Source: Streptomyces sp. AC550_RSS872 (lineage in GTDB: Bacteria > Actinomycetota > Actinomycetes > Streptomycetales > Streptomycetaceae). Taken from it: DNA of 64,000 nt. Below are positions 55,471 through 64,000 of this stretch, piece by piece. The position numbers and the translations under genes are program-made. The first letter of the stretch is position 1. Each line of letters opens with the position of its first letter. Below the pieces are notes generated by a model, which was not told the origin of the DNA, ran no database searches, and worked only from the letters and a program-made list of their open reading frames with translations. The stretch lies in NCBI RefSeq assembly GCF_019049285.1, contig NZ_JAGMUL010000029.1, positions 1-64,000 on the forward strand, in the 5' to 3' direction.

Positions 55471-56085
55471 TGGTTTGACCTGCGCTTTTGCCAAGCATCC
55501 TCAGTAGCACGGGGAGCAGCCTGCCGAGGGTTCCTGGCACATTGGTACAGATCCATGGCCGCCTCCTTCGGTAACCCGCAAGCGCACATCCCCAACCACG
55601 ACGTCACCCCGGTTCCTTCCCAGAGTGCCGCTGGATGATTCCCTTGAGACCGTGCCCTCGGACCGACGCAGCCGCTGAGGTGAGCTGACTCAGCTCGTTA
55701 CGTCTCCTTGAGACCTCAAGGGCCCGTTGTACTGACCGCTGGCCACGTCGCTCGCGCCCCGAGGCGATGAGACGCGTTACGAAGATCCAAGGTCCCTTAA
55801 GTTGATCTTCGTTACCATCCGATCCTGTCGAGGCCGAGGCGCTGAAGGTTCGACTCGACGATCTGCACCGGGCGAAGATCCGGCTCGCTGACGAGGTGCT
55901 CGTTGTGAATGTGCGCCTGAGTTCCCCGTCGCGCCGCTCCCCGCGGGCGGTGCCCCCGGTCCTGCGGAGTGCGTCGACGGCCCTCCGTCCCCCTCAAGGG
56001 TGAACAGCGAGGAAGTCTCAGAATTCATGAGCTTCTATCCGGCAGCCTGAGATTCCGCTCGGTATGGCGAAGTTGAGAGGGCGGG
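55471..56085. other. 615-bp non-coding region preceding the integrase
   Basis: The stretch contains several inverted repeats: GAGCTG-ACT-CAGCTC (55682-55696), CCTTGAG-AC-CTCAAGG (55706-55721) and the long pair at 55776-55815. A frame at 55830-56002 reads a charged helix (EAEALKVRLDDLHRAKIRLAD) with no start codon, perhaps a relic of the integrase-associated module. No tRNA gene or attachment core was found. Confidence 0.5.
55776..55815. repeat. 12-bp inverted repeat next to the integrase
   Basis: GTTACGAAGATC (55776-55787) and GATCTTCGTTAC (55804-55815) are inverted with one mismatch and 16 bp apart. This may be a terminator hairpin, a recombinase binding site or the edge of the element. Its position just left of the integrase relic fits either use. 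Confidence 0.4.
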
Positions 56086-57104
56086 ATGTCGCTCGCTGTC
56101 GTTGCACCAATCCGATCTCGACCGCTGTTGGAGTCGCCGCAGAACATAGCGGACTTTCGAGCAGGACCTGCTGTCTGAGTTGGTGCTCGCCTGGGCTGCG
56201 GCCGGGATCGCCGACGAGACGATCTCCGGCGACGTTGATGCGCTGATGGAGGTGCGCGGCTGGTGTGGCCGTCCGCTCTGGGAGCTGATCCCTACTGACC
56301 TCGACCGGTTCTTCGGCGAGGACCAGCGACGGCTGGCCACGCTGACGAAGGTCCGCAAGGCGCAGTCCCTGGCGACGTACTTCGAGTTCCTGGAGGTGCG
56401 GCATCAGGCCGATATCCACGCTGCGACTGGCGTGCTGGTGCAGTGCCCGGTCGATGAGATCAATCGCCCACGAGGCAAGACCAACTTGCGGGTGCGGATC
56501 CCGCCGCCGGCCGCGGACGTCGATCGGCTCTTCGCCGGATGGCGCGACGATCTACATTCGGCTCGGAAGTACGCGCCGTGTTTCCGTAATTACACCGCAT
56601 GCCGCCTGGCCAGCCTCATTGGCCTGCGGGTCTCGGAACTGTGCCTGCTCGAAGTCCACGACATCCGCTGGGACCTGGGCACCTTCGGCAAGGTGCTGCT
56701 GCGCGGCAAGGGCAGCCGCGGTCAGAAGAAGGAGCGCCTGGTCCCGCTCATCAACGGTTCTCGTGAACTCCTCGAATGGTGGCTCCAGGGCCCGCGGTGG
56801 GAGTTCGACGGGCACCTCGATGAGCCCGGTGCACCGCTGTTTCCCTCCGAGCGCCGCGATCCCGGTGGCCGCTGCCAGCGCGTGAGCACCAGCGCGATTC
56901 GGCGCGATGGTGGAGGCAGTGGAGCGCCACCTGCCTCGCTGGTCCGGCCGTGCTGCTCCGCACGCGCTCCGGCGCTTCGCCGCGTCCGATCTGTACGCAC
57001 AGGGCATGAACGTCGTCGCTATCCAGAAGCTGCTCGGTCATCGCTGGATCAACACCACGATGATCTACGTGCACGTCAACAAGACCCACATCGAGAACGC
57101 CTGA
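56086..57104 (+). pseudogene. Tyrosine recombinase/integrase, frameshifted twice
   Basis: Three frames together give one site-specific recombinase. Residues 1-24 read from an ATG at 56086 (SRPLLESPQNIADF); a +1 shift near 56157 gives EQDLLSELVLAWAAAGI through the core-binding and catalytic domain with the Arg in LRVSEL and a Lys nearby; a second shift near 56895 gives the C-terminal PHALRRFAASDLY, KLLGHRWI and the nucleophile area MIYVHV. All R-H-R-H-Y positions can be seen, but no single frame spans them, so it is inactive unless frameshifting occurs. It mobilised the genes to its right. Confidence 0.75.
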
Positions 57105-57164
57105 ACTCCCGCCAGCCAGCGGCCCGCGTCTCGCTTCACCGGATAGCCCAGGACAGGAGCCGTC

Positions 57165-57485
57165 ATGAAGTGGAACCTGCGGCTGGCCGCCGCGCAGCGC
57201 GACATCTGGGAATCCTCGCAGCTGCACTCGATGCTCGCCGACGCGGGCCTGACGATCAGCGCGGGGAAGATGTCCAATCTGTGGTCCGGGCAGCCGGTCA
57301 CCATCCGTCTGGACGACCTCGACATCATCTGCGAGGTCCTGGGCTGCCAACCCAACGACCTTCTGGCCCCGGAGCCCGAGAAGGCCCTCGCTCGGCGTCC
57401 CGCAAGCACTTCCGCCCCGGCGGCGGTCGCGGGCGAGCACCCTAGGATCGAACGTCGGGCCGGTCGGCCGGAACCACCGCTGTGA
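57165..57485 (+). CDS. XRE-family small regulator linked to the integrase
   Basis: This 106-residue protein has a Cro/XRE-like helix-turn-helix: QLHSMLADAGLTISAGKMSNLWSGQPVTIRLDDLDIICEVL, followed by a disordered Pro/Ala/Arg tail. Such proteins regularly follow integrases of this type and probably control recombination or excision. The ATG follows CAGGAG. The next small frame's GTG overlaps its stop by 4 bp. Confidence 0.8.
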   Translation: MKWNLRLAAAQRDIWESSQLHSMLADAGLTISAGKMSNLWSGQPVTIRLDDLDIICEVLGCQPNDLLAPEPEKALARRPASTSAPAAVAGEHPRIERRAGRPEPPL

Positions 57486-57565
57486 ACCTGCGGCCCCGGC
57501 CGTGCAAGCAGTGCGGCGACAAGGTCGCGGACTGGCCGGACCGCGCGGTTGCTCGCAGGACCTGA
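57482..57565 (+). CDS. Truncated small protein with a Cys pair, coupled to the XRE gene
   Basis: This 27-codon frame opens with GTG overlapping the upstream stop (GTGA). Its residues include a PCKQCGDK motif, like the first half of a zinc ribbon. Integrase-linked modules often include a longer Cys-rich protein here, and this is probably the remaining N-terminal end. Function unknown. Confidence 0.4.
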   Translation: MNLRPRPCKQCGDKVADWPDRAVARRT

Positions 57566-57723
57566 CCGTCTTGCGGTGGCTTCGGCCGCCGCCCACCCCG
57601 CACCCCCTGCGCAGGCATCCCGTGGACACACGGACGCACTCCAACGATGCAGCGCTGGCACAACCTGATGAACCCTCACATCCACGACTTGGCAGCGGGC
57701 TCAGCCCGTTGTGCGTCGGATCG

Positions 57724-58959
57724 CTACGCCCGGGCGGGGTCGGCCGCTGACTCCTCGGCCGACGACAACTCCCGGCGCCGGAAAGTGCCCGCGGCCAGAG
57801 TCAACGGGGCGATCAACAACACGAGCACCGCGACAGCGCCGAGCGCGACCGGCAGGCTGGTCAGCTCGGCGATGCCGCCCACCATCGGAGGGCCTAGCAA
57901 GAACCCGCTGTAGGCAATGGTGGTCGCGAACGCGACCTCGCGCTCACCACCGCCCCCATCGGCCCGTCGCCCGGCCGCGCCACTCAACTCCATGACGACG
58001 GGAGACGCGTACGCCAAACCGACACCAGCGACAGCGAAGCCGGCGAAGGTGAGAGCCGGCGACGGCGCCATGACCGCGGTGACCAGCCCCAGCCCACCGA
58101 TCACCGCACCCCCGATGAGCATCCGTGGTGCGCCCCAACGACGCTGAATCGCCTCACCGCACAAGCGGGTGCACGCCATCGTGATCGAGAAGAACGAGTA
58201 GATCAGAGCGCCGGTCGCCTCACTGAGACCGCGTTCCTGCACCCCGAACAGCGCCGACCAGTCCGCGGTCGCTCCTTCGGCTATCGAGGCGCACAGTGCC
58301 ACGCCGCCGAGCAGCCAAAGCACCGGTCGCCTGGACGGCGCCAACCCGGCGTGCCCGCTCTTTGCGGGCACCCTGAGGAGTTCCTCGACGGGAATCCAGC
58401 GGGCGATACCGACGGTGACGCCGCCGCAGATCACAGCGACGATGACGAAATGGCGGCTCGGCGCCAGTCCCTGTGCGGCCGCGACCGCGGCGCCGACCGA
58501 ACCAGCCAGCGTGCCGAAACTGAAGGCCGCGTGGAACAACGGCATGATCGCCCGGCCGGTCCGCCGGGTCGCTGTCACGCCGGCCACGTTCATCGCCACG
58601 TCCATCACGCCGACCATCGCGCCGAGTGCGATCAGCAGCAGGCCGAGCGTCGCGGGCGACCTCGCAAGTCCCAGAGCCGGAAGCATTGCGGACCCGGCAA
58701 CGCCGGACACCGTCATCGCGACGCGAGCGCCGAACGCCGCGCACAGCCGACCGGCGAGAAGCGAAGCGGCGATCATACCTACGCTGGCACCGAGCAGGGA
58801 CAGCCCCAGCGCACCCTCGTCCGCACCGATCTGCGCGGCCAGCGCCGGCACCCGAGGGGCCCACGAGCCAAGCAGTGCGCCGTTGAGGACGAACGCACCG
58901 AGTACGGCGACGATTCCCGGGTTCCGCCCGCCGGCTCGGTCCGGATGGGTTCCAGTCAT
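57724..58959 (-). CDS. MFS transporter
   Basis: This 411-residue protein has 12 predicted membrane helices in two halves. The N-terminal half has the MFS GxLaDrxGrr-like loop in LAGRLCAAFGARVAMT, and the second half has the QRRWGAPRMLIGGAV loop. It resembles small YbjJ/DHA-type exporters. The ATG at 58959 follows GGAG. It is divergent from the class III aminotransferase gene and may export that locus's product. Confidence 0.88.
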   Translation of the reverse strand: MTGTHPDRAGGRNPGIVAVLGAFVLNGALLGSWAPRVPALAAQIGADEGALGLSLLGASVGMIAASLLAGRLCAAFGARVAMTVSGVAGSAMLPALGLARSPATLGLLLIALGAMVGVMDVAMNVAGVTATRRTGRAIMPLFHAAFSFGTLAGSVGAAVAAAQGLAPSRHFVIVAVICGGVTVGIARWIPVEELLRVPAKSGHAGLAPSRRPVLWLLGGVALCASIAEGATADWSALFGVQERGLSEATGALIYSFFSITMACTRLCGEAIQRRWGAPRMLIGGAVIGGLGLVTAVMAPSPALTFAGFAVAGVGLAYASPVVMELSGAAGRRADGGGGEREVAFATTIAYSGFLLGPPMVGGIAELTSLPVALGAVAVLVLLIAPLTLAAGTFRRRELSSAEESAADPARA

Positions 58960-59215
58960 TGTCAACTCCGTCCCGGCCCGTTCCTCGTCGAGCCATGATC
59001 GGCCCGGCACCGTGGCACACCTGCGGAGATCTGAGTGGATCACGCCGATGGAACCGAGCGTATGTGCGCCGGAACACCCGTCAACCTCGTCGACAAGTTC
59101 GCGCCAAGAAGATGGCCGATTCATCAAGTACGCGCAGAACCAGCCGACACCCCGTCAAAATCTTTACAAGAAACGAGGAGATGTCGCCCCCAACGGATCC
59201 CTCCGAGGAGTAGCA

Positions 59216-60460
59216 ATGGTCGAGCGAAACCAGCCCCTGGATCTGACCGAATCCCGACTGTTACTCGAAAGGGCAGTTCGCGTCGACGCCACCCAGGCCT
59301 ACTCCGGCTATGTACTCGACCGCGACCGCCTGGTGGACGGTGAATACCCGCTGTACGGAGAGCGAGCATCCGGTGCGTACGTATGGGATGTCGACGGGAA
59401 TCGGTATCTGGACTTCATTCTGGCCTACGGCACCATCATCCTCGGACACGCCGATCCGGTGGTGTCCGAGGCGGTCATCCGCGAGATCCGCGACGGGTTC
59501 GCCATAACCCTCCGAAAGAAAGTCCAGGTGGAACTCGCCGAGTTGCTCATCTCGGTGGTACCGCACGCCGATCGTGTGTTCCTGCTCAAGAGCGGCTCGG
59601 ACGCCACGAGCGCGGCGGTGCGGCTGAGCCGAGCGCACACCGGACGCGAGCGGGTGATTCGCTGGGGATACAACGGCTGGCACGACTGGTGCGCAAACCG
59701 TCCGGCGGGCGTGCCCCAGTCCGCCCAGCAGACGGTCAGCACGTTCAAGTACAACGACCTGGCCAGTCTGGAGCAGGAATTCCGCCGCTATCCCGGCGAG
59801 GTCGCCTGCCTGCTGATGATGCCGTTCGAGGAGGAACCCCCTTCCGACGGCTTTCTCGCCGCGGCCGCCGATCTGGCTCGGCAACACGGCACCCTGTTCG
59901 TGCTCGACGAGATGCGCTCTGGTTTCCGGGTCTCGCTGGGCGGCGCGCAAGAGCGGTACGGGGTACAGGCGGACATCGTGACCTTCAGCAAAGCGATGGC
60001 CAACGGATATCCCATATCGGCGGTCGTGGGTCGCGAGGAAGTCATGCGCGCCGTTGGCGAAGTGCACATCGGGTCGACCTTCCACGTGAACGGTGCGGAA
60101 ATGGCCGGTGCCGTCGCGACGATCACTCAACTTCGTGATTCCGACGCGTTGAAACGTATCGAGGAGTTGGGTGCGATCTTGCAGCGCGGCCTGGCCGAGC
60201 AGATTGCCCGATCCGCACTCGACGCCCAAGTGCTGGGAGTGCCGCAAATGCCCTTCATGCGTTTTCGGTACACCGACGACGCTGCGCAACGAAGGATTCA
60301 GGACGCCTTCTACACCGAAACCACACGTTGTGGGGTCTTGTTCCACCCCAACCACCACTGGTACATCAGTGCCGCGATGACCCATGACGACATCGATGCC
60401 GCTCTCGACGCCACCGCACAAGGATTCCGGGCGGCGGAGATCGCCGCAAGCCGCGATTGA
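59216..60460 (+). CDS. GSA-type class III PLP aminotransferase
   Basis: This 414-residue PLP enzyme is of the class III (glutamate-1-semialdehyde aminomutase-like) family. The catalytic Lys is residue 259 in TFSKAMANGYPIS, the PLP-binding DEMRSGFR lies about 30 residues ahead, and SGSDATSAAVRLSRA binds phosphate. It differs from HemL in having no tetrapyrrole genes nearby. Members occur in biosynthesis of unusual amino acids. The ATG at 59216 follows GAGGAG. Codon use looks somewhat less GC-rich than its chromosomal neighbours. Confidence 0.87.
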   Translation: MVERNQPLDLTESRLLLERAVRVDATQAYSGYVLDRDRLVDGEYPLYGERASGAYVWDVDGNRYLDFILAYGTIILGHADPVVSEAVIREIRDGFAITLRKKVQVELAELLISVVPHADRVFLLKSGSDATSAAVRLSRAHTGRERVIRWGYNGWHDWCANRPAGVPQSAQQTVSTFKYNDLASLEQEFRRYPGEVACLLMMPFEEEPPSDGFLAAAADLARQHGTLFVLDEMRSGFRVSLGGAQERYGVQADIVTFSKAMANGYPISAVVGREEVMRAVGEVHIGSTFHVNGAEMAGAVATITQLRDSDALKRIEELGAILQRGLAEQIARSALDAQVLGVPQMPFMRFRYTDDAAQRRIQDAFYTETTRCGVLFHPNHHWYISAAMTHDDIDAALDATAQGFRAAEIAASRD

Positions 60461-60495
60461 GGACGTGTCGAAGAGGTGCGTCTGCGATGAGGCAT

Positions 60496-60531
<36 letters not shown>

Positions 60532-61187
60532 CTATTTGTCCTGTTCGACCTCAGTGAGCCCTGGTCAGGCCCGCCGGGAGTCGCCCCGCCGACCACCGGC
60601 GGATGCTTGCGCGATGACGGTTTCGTGCTCGGCGTGACCACCGGACGACGCCCTGCGGCTGGCTGGAAGATGTGAAGACTCACCTACGGCGGCGCCTTCA
60701 CTGGTGCGCCGATCGAGAGGTACGTGGCCGGCAAAGAGCTCTCGGGCAGGGCGTCGCACAGTAGGGCCGAGCGCGCGTGCTTATTCTCTGCGAGAGGCAG
60801 ATGCCGCTCAAACCGGACCCGGACGACGGGTTGCACGGCTTGAGGGAAGCGGTCCCCGACCTGCTGGTGCCTCCAGAGGACCAGGGGCCCTTCCTTCCCC
60901 GGCCAACCCGCCTGCACTCACCGGGGGGGCAACCATCCGACCGCGCCGCACGGCGGGACCAGCGGCAACGCCGTCCTGCTCAACTCACGACAGTGCTACG
61001 TCGTGCACCAGAGCGCGCCACAGGCCCACTGACCGGACTACCTCACACTCCGCTCCCCTGTCCGAGGCCGAGATCATCGCCTCCGAAACCATTGCCCCGC
61101 GCCCGCAGGCGTACATCGCCGGGAAGCACTCCTGTCAACCACCGTCATCGAAGTGCCCTTCACTCCCAGCACCAGAGGAGCTCCACC
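60532..61187. other. Non-coding gap of about 650 bp in the accessory locus
   Basis: No frame has convincing coding character. An open frame that runs into the oxygenase from upstream is Pro/Arg-rich and lacks domain similarity, so it looks like the tail of GC-biased random reading. A few short pieces (such as a stretch reading ETIAPRPQAYIAGKHSC) might be gene relics, but none can be named. Confidence 0.5.
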
Positions 61188-62000
61188 ATGCAGCTTGAGA
61201 CCACATGGAACCTCGCCACCTACGACATATCGGACGGCACTGTCCTGGGACTCGAACCACTTCGCTGGCTCAGCGTGGGCAAGATCGCGGTCGTGTGCTT
61301 ACGCGGGCTGCTAGAGGCTGGGGAGTTGGACGCAGCCCGCCGACAGGCCCATGAACTACTGGGCCGCACCTCGGCCGTGAACCACACCAACGGTTCCCAG
61401 ACCACCGTCGGCCCTTCCCTGACCGCCCACCTCCACGATCCGCACACGTACTTCGACATCGCCACCCGCGCCAACGAGCGCATGGCCCGTGCAGGTTTCG
61501 ACCTACCGGCCCGCGTCCGCGCCGCGCTGTGCCGGACATTCGGGCTCGCCGCCCTGGAACCGGCGAGCGGGCCCGACGGCCGACCGTACGGCGAGGCTGT
61601 CATCCGGCTGCACACCGACGGCGTGCGAAACCCCCTGCACAACGACCACATCGCCCGCGACGCGACGGGCACGGCCTGGACCGTGGCCGACGTGGTGGGC
61701 CAACTCAGCTGCGTCGTCTCCCTCCAGGAGTGCGACTGGGGCGGCGAACTGGTCACCTACCGGAAACCGTGGGAACCGGGCGACGAGCGGTGGAAGGTCC
61801 CGGGCGGTCCGGGCTACCACAGCGAGGTCGTCGCCACCGCCCCGCGGCAAGTCTTCCAGCCGCAGACACAAGACGTCTATCTCATCAATCCGACCTACTA
61901 CCACGAGATCGAAAAGCCTCACGGTCCCACGCGAACCACGCTGGGCTTCTTCATCGGCTTCACGGACGACACCCTTCACCGCGCCGTGGCGTGGGGATGA
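61188..62000 (+). CDS. Putative 2-oxoglutarate/Fe(II)-dependent oxygenase
   Basis: This 270-residue protein looks like a 2OG-Fe(II) oxygenase. HTD (about 142-144) or HND (151-153) could be the first Fe-binding pair and His239 (in YYHEIE) the distal ligand, with an Arg in PTRTTLGFFIGF to hold 2-oxoglutarate. The strands LSCVVSLQECDWGGELVTY sit between them, as in the jelly-roll fold. It may hydroxylate the product of the aminotransferase. The ATG at 61188 follows GAGGAG. Confidence 0.65.
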   Translation: MQLETTWNLATYDISDGTVLGLEPLRWLSVGKIAVVCLRGLLEAGELDAARRQAHELLGRTSAVNHTNGSQTTVGPSLTAHLHDPHTYFDIATRANERMARAGFDLPARVRAALCRTFGLAALEPASGPDGRPYGEAVIRLHTDGVRNPLHNDHIARDATGTAWTVADVVGQLSCVVSLQECDWGGELVTYRKPWEPGDERWKVPGGPGYHSEVVATAPRQVFQPQTQDVYLINPTYYHEIEKPHGPTRTTLGFFIGFTDDTLHRAVAWG

Positions 62001-62200
62001 CGTGGGGCACACTTCGGCCCTGGTATTTTCCGGTGGCGCGATGGCGCCCCCCACAGCGTCCTCGAGCAGGGTCATCGCCAACGACAGGCCGATCGAGCTT
62101 CCCGACCGAGCCGGGATACCGCTTGCCCATGGCGCTCCCGTCCTTGCGGCAGCTGTTCGCGGACGGTCAGGCTGGCCTAGTACTGCAACGGTGCATGTCG

Positions 62201-62605
62201 TGACTGCTGGCCAGGACGGTCATTGGTCTGGTCACCTGCGTCGGCTTCCTGCGCCGGGCCGCAGCCTTCTTCGCCACGTCCGGCATCGACCGCATCAAGC
62301 CGGTGATGACCGACAACGCCCGGCCCTACCGCAAGAGCTTCGCCTGGCAACAGGCCCTGGCGACCCCGGCGCGGCCGGCGAACTCACCCCCGCCTACCGG
62401 CCACAGACCGACGGCAAAGTCGAACGCTTCAACCGCACCCTGCTCGACGAATGGGCCTACCAACGGCCCTACACAAGCAACACTGAACCCACCGACGCCC
62501 TGACAGACTTCCTGCACACCTACAACCACCACCGCTGCCACACCCGTACTCGGCGGCCGGCCACCCATCACCCGCGTCAACAACCCTGCGGGGCAATACA
62601 CCTAG
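62201..62605 (+). mobile_element. IS481-type transposase remnant
   Basis: Three frames together give the C-terminal half of a DDE transposase of the same type as at the left window edge. Segments are FLRRAAAFFATSGIDRIK and VMTDNARPY (second catalytic Asp), then, in a second frame, GELTPAYRPQTDGKVERFNRTLLDEW (Glu), and in a third frame PPITRVNNPAGQYT before TAG. Two frameshifts and the missing N-terminal half make it a dead copy. Orientation is the same as the copy ending at 97. Confidence 0.8.
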
Positions 62606-62678
62606 GGCCTGTCTGATGTCGTGATCAATCTTGCCGATCCGGGTCCGTGGGGCAGGCGGAACTGGTAGGAAGACGCTT

Positions 62679-63620
62679 GTGACGCGCGGCAACTAACCGA
62701 TGAGCAGTGGAAGTTGACCGAGCCGTTGCTGCCGATAGGCGAGTACGGCCCCGTACCCCGAGCGGCTCAGGGATCAGTTCGAGGTAGTGATCTGGCGGTT
62801 CAGGACAGGCGCGCAGTGGCGTGTGATTCGGGTGAGTTCGGGGGCCCTGGCCGACCGTCTACGGGCGCTTCCGGGTCTGGCACAACGCCGGTGTCTTCTC
62901 CGCCCTGCTGGAGGGCCTGATCGCCGAAGCCGCCCGCCGGGGCGAGACAGACTTATCTCTGGTCAGCGCGGACTCCACGACGGGCCGTGCTCACCGCGAC
63001 GCCGCCGGGATGATCGTCGGCAAAGACGTCATGGAGGCTCTCGAGTAAGCCGCCGAGCAGGAACAGGCCCGGCAAAAAAAAGGGGTGACGAGGCGGAACA
63101 GAACGGTCAGGACGGCGAGGGTGAGCCCGAGCGGGCCGAACGCCGACGCGTCCGCCGCCGACGCAGGATCCGGCTGAAGCAAGCCCTGCCCGTAAGCTCC
63201 TGCGGCGATCCGACCAGCAAGATTCACCTCGCTGCCGACCGCAAGCGCCGCCCTCTGTCGTTCGTCCTGACAGCCGGGCAGGCCGCAGACGGCCCTCAGT
63301 TCGTTCACGTCCTGAAGAAGATCCGCGTCCGTCTACCGGTCGGCCGGCCCCGCACCCGTCCGGACGGGGTCGCCGCACGACAAGGCCTACTCCTCCCGCG
63401 CCAATCGCTCCCACCTGCGAAAACGTCGCATCCGAGCGATCACCCCGGAGAAGAAGGACCAGGCCGCCAACTGCAAGAAGAAGGGCAGCCGGGCGGCTGT
63501 CCCGTCACCTTCGATGCCGATCTCTACCGTGACCGCAACACCGTCAAGCGACTGATCAACCGGCTGAAGGACTGGCGCGACATGGCCACCCGCTTCGACA
63601 AGAAGGACATGCCGGCCCTG
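62679..63620 (+). mobile_element. IS5-family transposase remnant with several frameshifts
   Basis: After a GTG with AGGAAG ahead, a frameshift within six codons leads to LTDEQWKLTEPLLPIGEYGP. Later frames give FRVWHNAGVFSALLEGLIAEAARRGETDLSLVSADSTTGRAHRDAAG, KIHLAADRKRRPLSFVLTAGQAADGPQF, and DADLYRDRNTVKRLINRLKDWRDMATRFDK, matching an IS5-group DDE transposase. At least four breaks occur, one near an A8 run at 63074. Nonfunctional. Confidence 0.78.
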
Positions 63621-63648
63621 TCTCCGGGGGGTGCCCCTATGCCCTTCG

Positions 63649-64000
63649 TCAAGCGAGTCGGGGGCTCCTCGGTTCGTGGAAGGTTCCGTCGCGGAGCATG
63701 GCGAACAGGACGCTGATGCGGTGGCGGGCGAGGCGGAGGAGGGCCTGGGTGTGGGTTTTGCCGCGGGCTCGGCAGCGGTCGTAGTAGGTCCGGGAGGCGG
63801 GATCGTGGAGGGCTGCGAATGCGGAGAGGAACATCGCTCGTTTCAGCTGCCGGTTGCCGCCTCTGGGGGGGGCGTGCTCGCCATGGATTGACGTGCCGGA
63901 CTCCCGGGTTGCCGGGGCGAGGCCGGCGTAGGAGGCCAGGTGGGCGGCGGTGGGAAAGCTGCTGCCGTCGCCGACGGTGGCCAGGAGGACTGCGGCGGTC
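63649..64000 (-). mobile_element. IS110-family transposase, C-terminal part (runs off the right edge)
   Basis: The minus-strand frame, open from the window edge to the stop at 63649, reads the transposase_20 C-terminal domain: SFPTAAHLASYAGLAPATRESGTS, GGNRQLKRAMFLSAFAALHDPASRTYYDRCRARGK, and HRISVLFAMLRDGTFHEP. A run of eight G in the plus strand (63866-63873) is compatible with the frame. The N-terminal DEDD domain lies outside the window, so intactness is unknown. Confidence 0.85.

Noticed and set aside
55471..56085. tRNA gene or attachment core at the integrase end
   Set aside because: No cloverleaf or conserved tRNA end was found in this stretch.
59181..59213. Ten-codon leader ORF before the aminotransferase
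   Set aside because: The GAGGAG before it touches the ATG with no spacer, and the stop region forms the real ribosome-binding site of the aminotransferase. A chance ORF is simpler.
59216..60460. HemL (glutamate-1-semialdehyde aminomutase) assignment
   Set aside because: No tetrapyrrole genes are near, the gene lies in an accessory locus with an exporter and oxygenase, and this family has many biosynthetic relatives.
60777..61187. Upstream in-frame extension of the oxygenase
   Set aside because: Pro/Arg-rich sequence, no domain similarity, and a strong GAGGAG sits before the internal ATG at 61188.

Overview
The window is high-GC actinomycete DNA and almost certainly from a Streptomyces chromosome. 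It carries a long sortase-anchored chaplin, an SsgA-like protein, a SpoIIE-type PP2C phosphatase, an NsdA-like regulator, a DUF397 protein, a GH19 chitinase with the 12-bp operator pair typical of Streptomyces chitinases, and an intergenic repeat that I recall as common in this genus. Gene density is high, many starts are GTG or TTG, and most genes are single or in short operons.

Layout. (1) 0-16 kb: mixed enzymes and secreted proteins (PPOX, sphingomyelinase C, aldo/keto reductase, chitinase, ArsR-SRPBCC regulator, acetyltransferases, chaplin, secreted peptidase, baeRF3 protein), with a decayed ferredoxin/HEAT-repeat/GntR locus at 3.7-4.9 kb. (2) 16-29 kb: development-related and cell-wall genes (SsgA-like, SpoIIE phosphatase, NsdA-like, secreted amidase), a GH95 fucosidase, phosphotransferases and a universal stress protein. 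(3) 29-35 kb: an overlapping operon of two thiolase-fold proteins, a DUF35 protein and a crotonase, divergent from an acyl-CoA ligase. Its content resembles part of the mycobacterial cholesterol side-chain locus (Ltp3, Ltp4, Rv3521, EchA19, FadD19). (4) 35-48.7 kb: a membrane sulfatase-fold enzyme, PaaK, a further CoA ligase, a P450/terpene-synthase/LAL-regulator operon, and a nitronate-monooxygenase-like/CoA-ligase operon. An inverted-repeat operator (TCTGAY-N5-GTCAGA) lies before both the 33-kb divergent genes and the 48.7-kb operon, so the two probably form one regulon. (5) 48.8-55.5 kb: a two-domain beta-lactamase-like protein, an FAD oxidoreductase, a kinase with eight TPR-like repeats, and an MpaB-family oxygenase.

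(6) 55.5-64 kb is an accessory region: a tyrosine integrase broken by two frameshifts with its small XRE partner, then a mini-locus (MFS exporter, GSA-type class III aminotransferase, a possible 2-oxoglutarate/Fe(II) oxygenase), ending in a pile of broken IS481, IS5 and IS110 transposases. A same-orientation fragment of the same IS481-type transposase opens the window, so about 62.5 kb is bracketed by related IS copies.

The two best candidates for undescribed biology are the thiolase-fold/DUF35 operon, whose thiolases lack the usual Cys and His and which shares an operator with a distant CoA-ligase operon, and the P450/terpene synthase pair, whose synthase has Ala in place of the first metal-binding residue of the NSE motif. 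No rRNA, tRNA or CRISPR array was seen.
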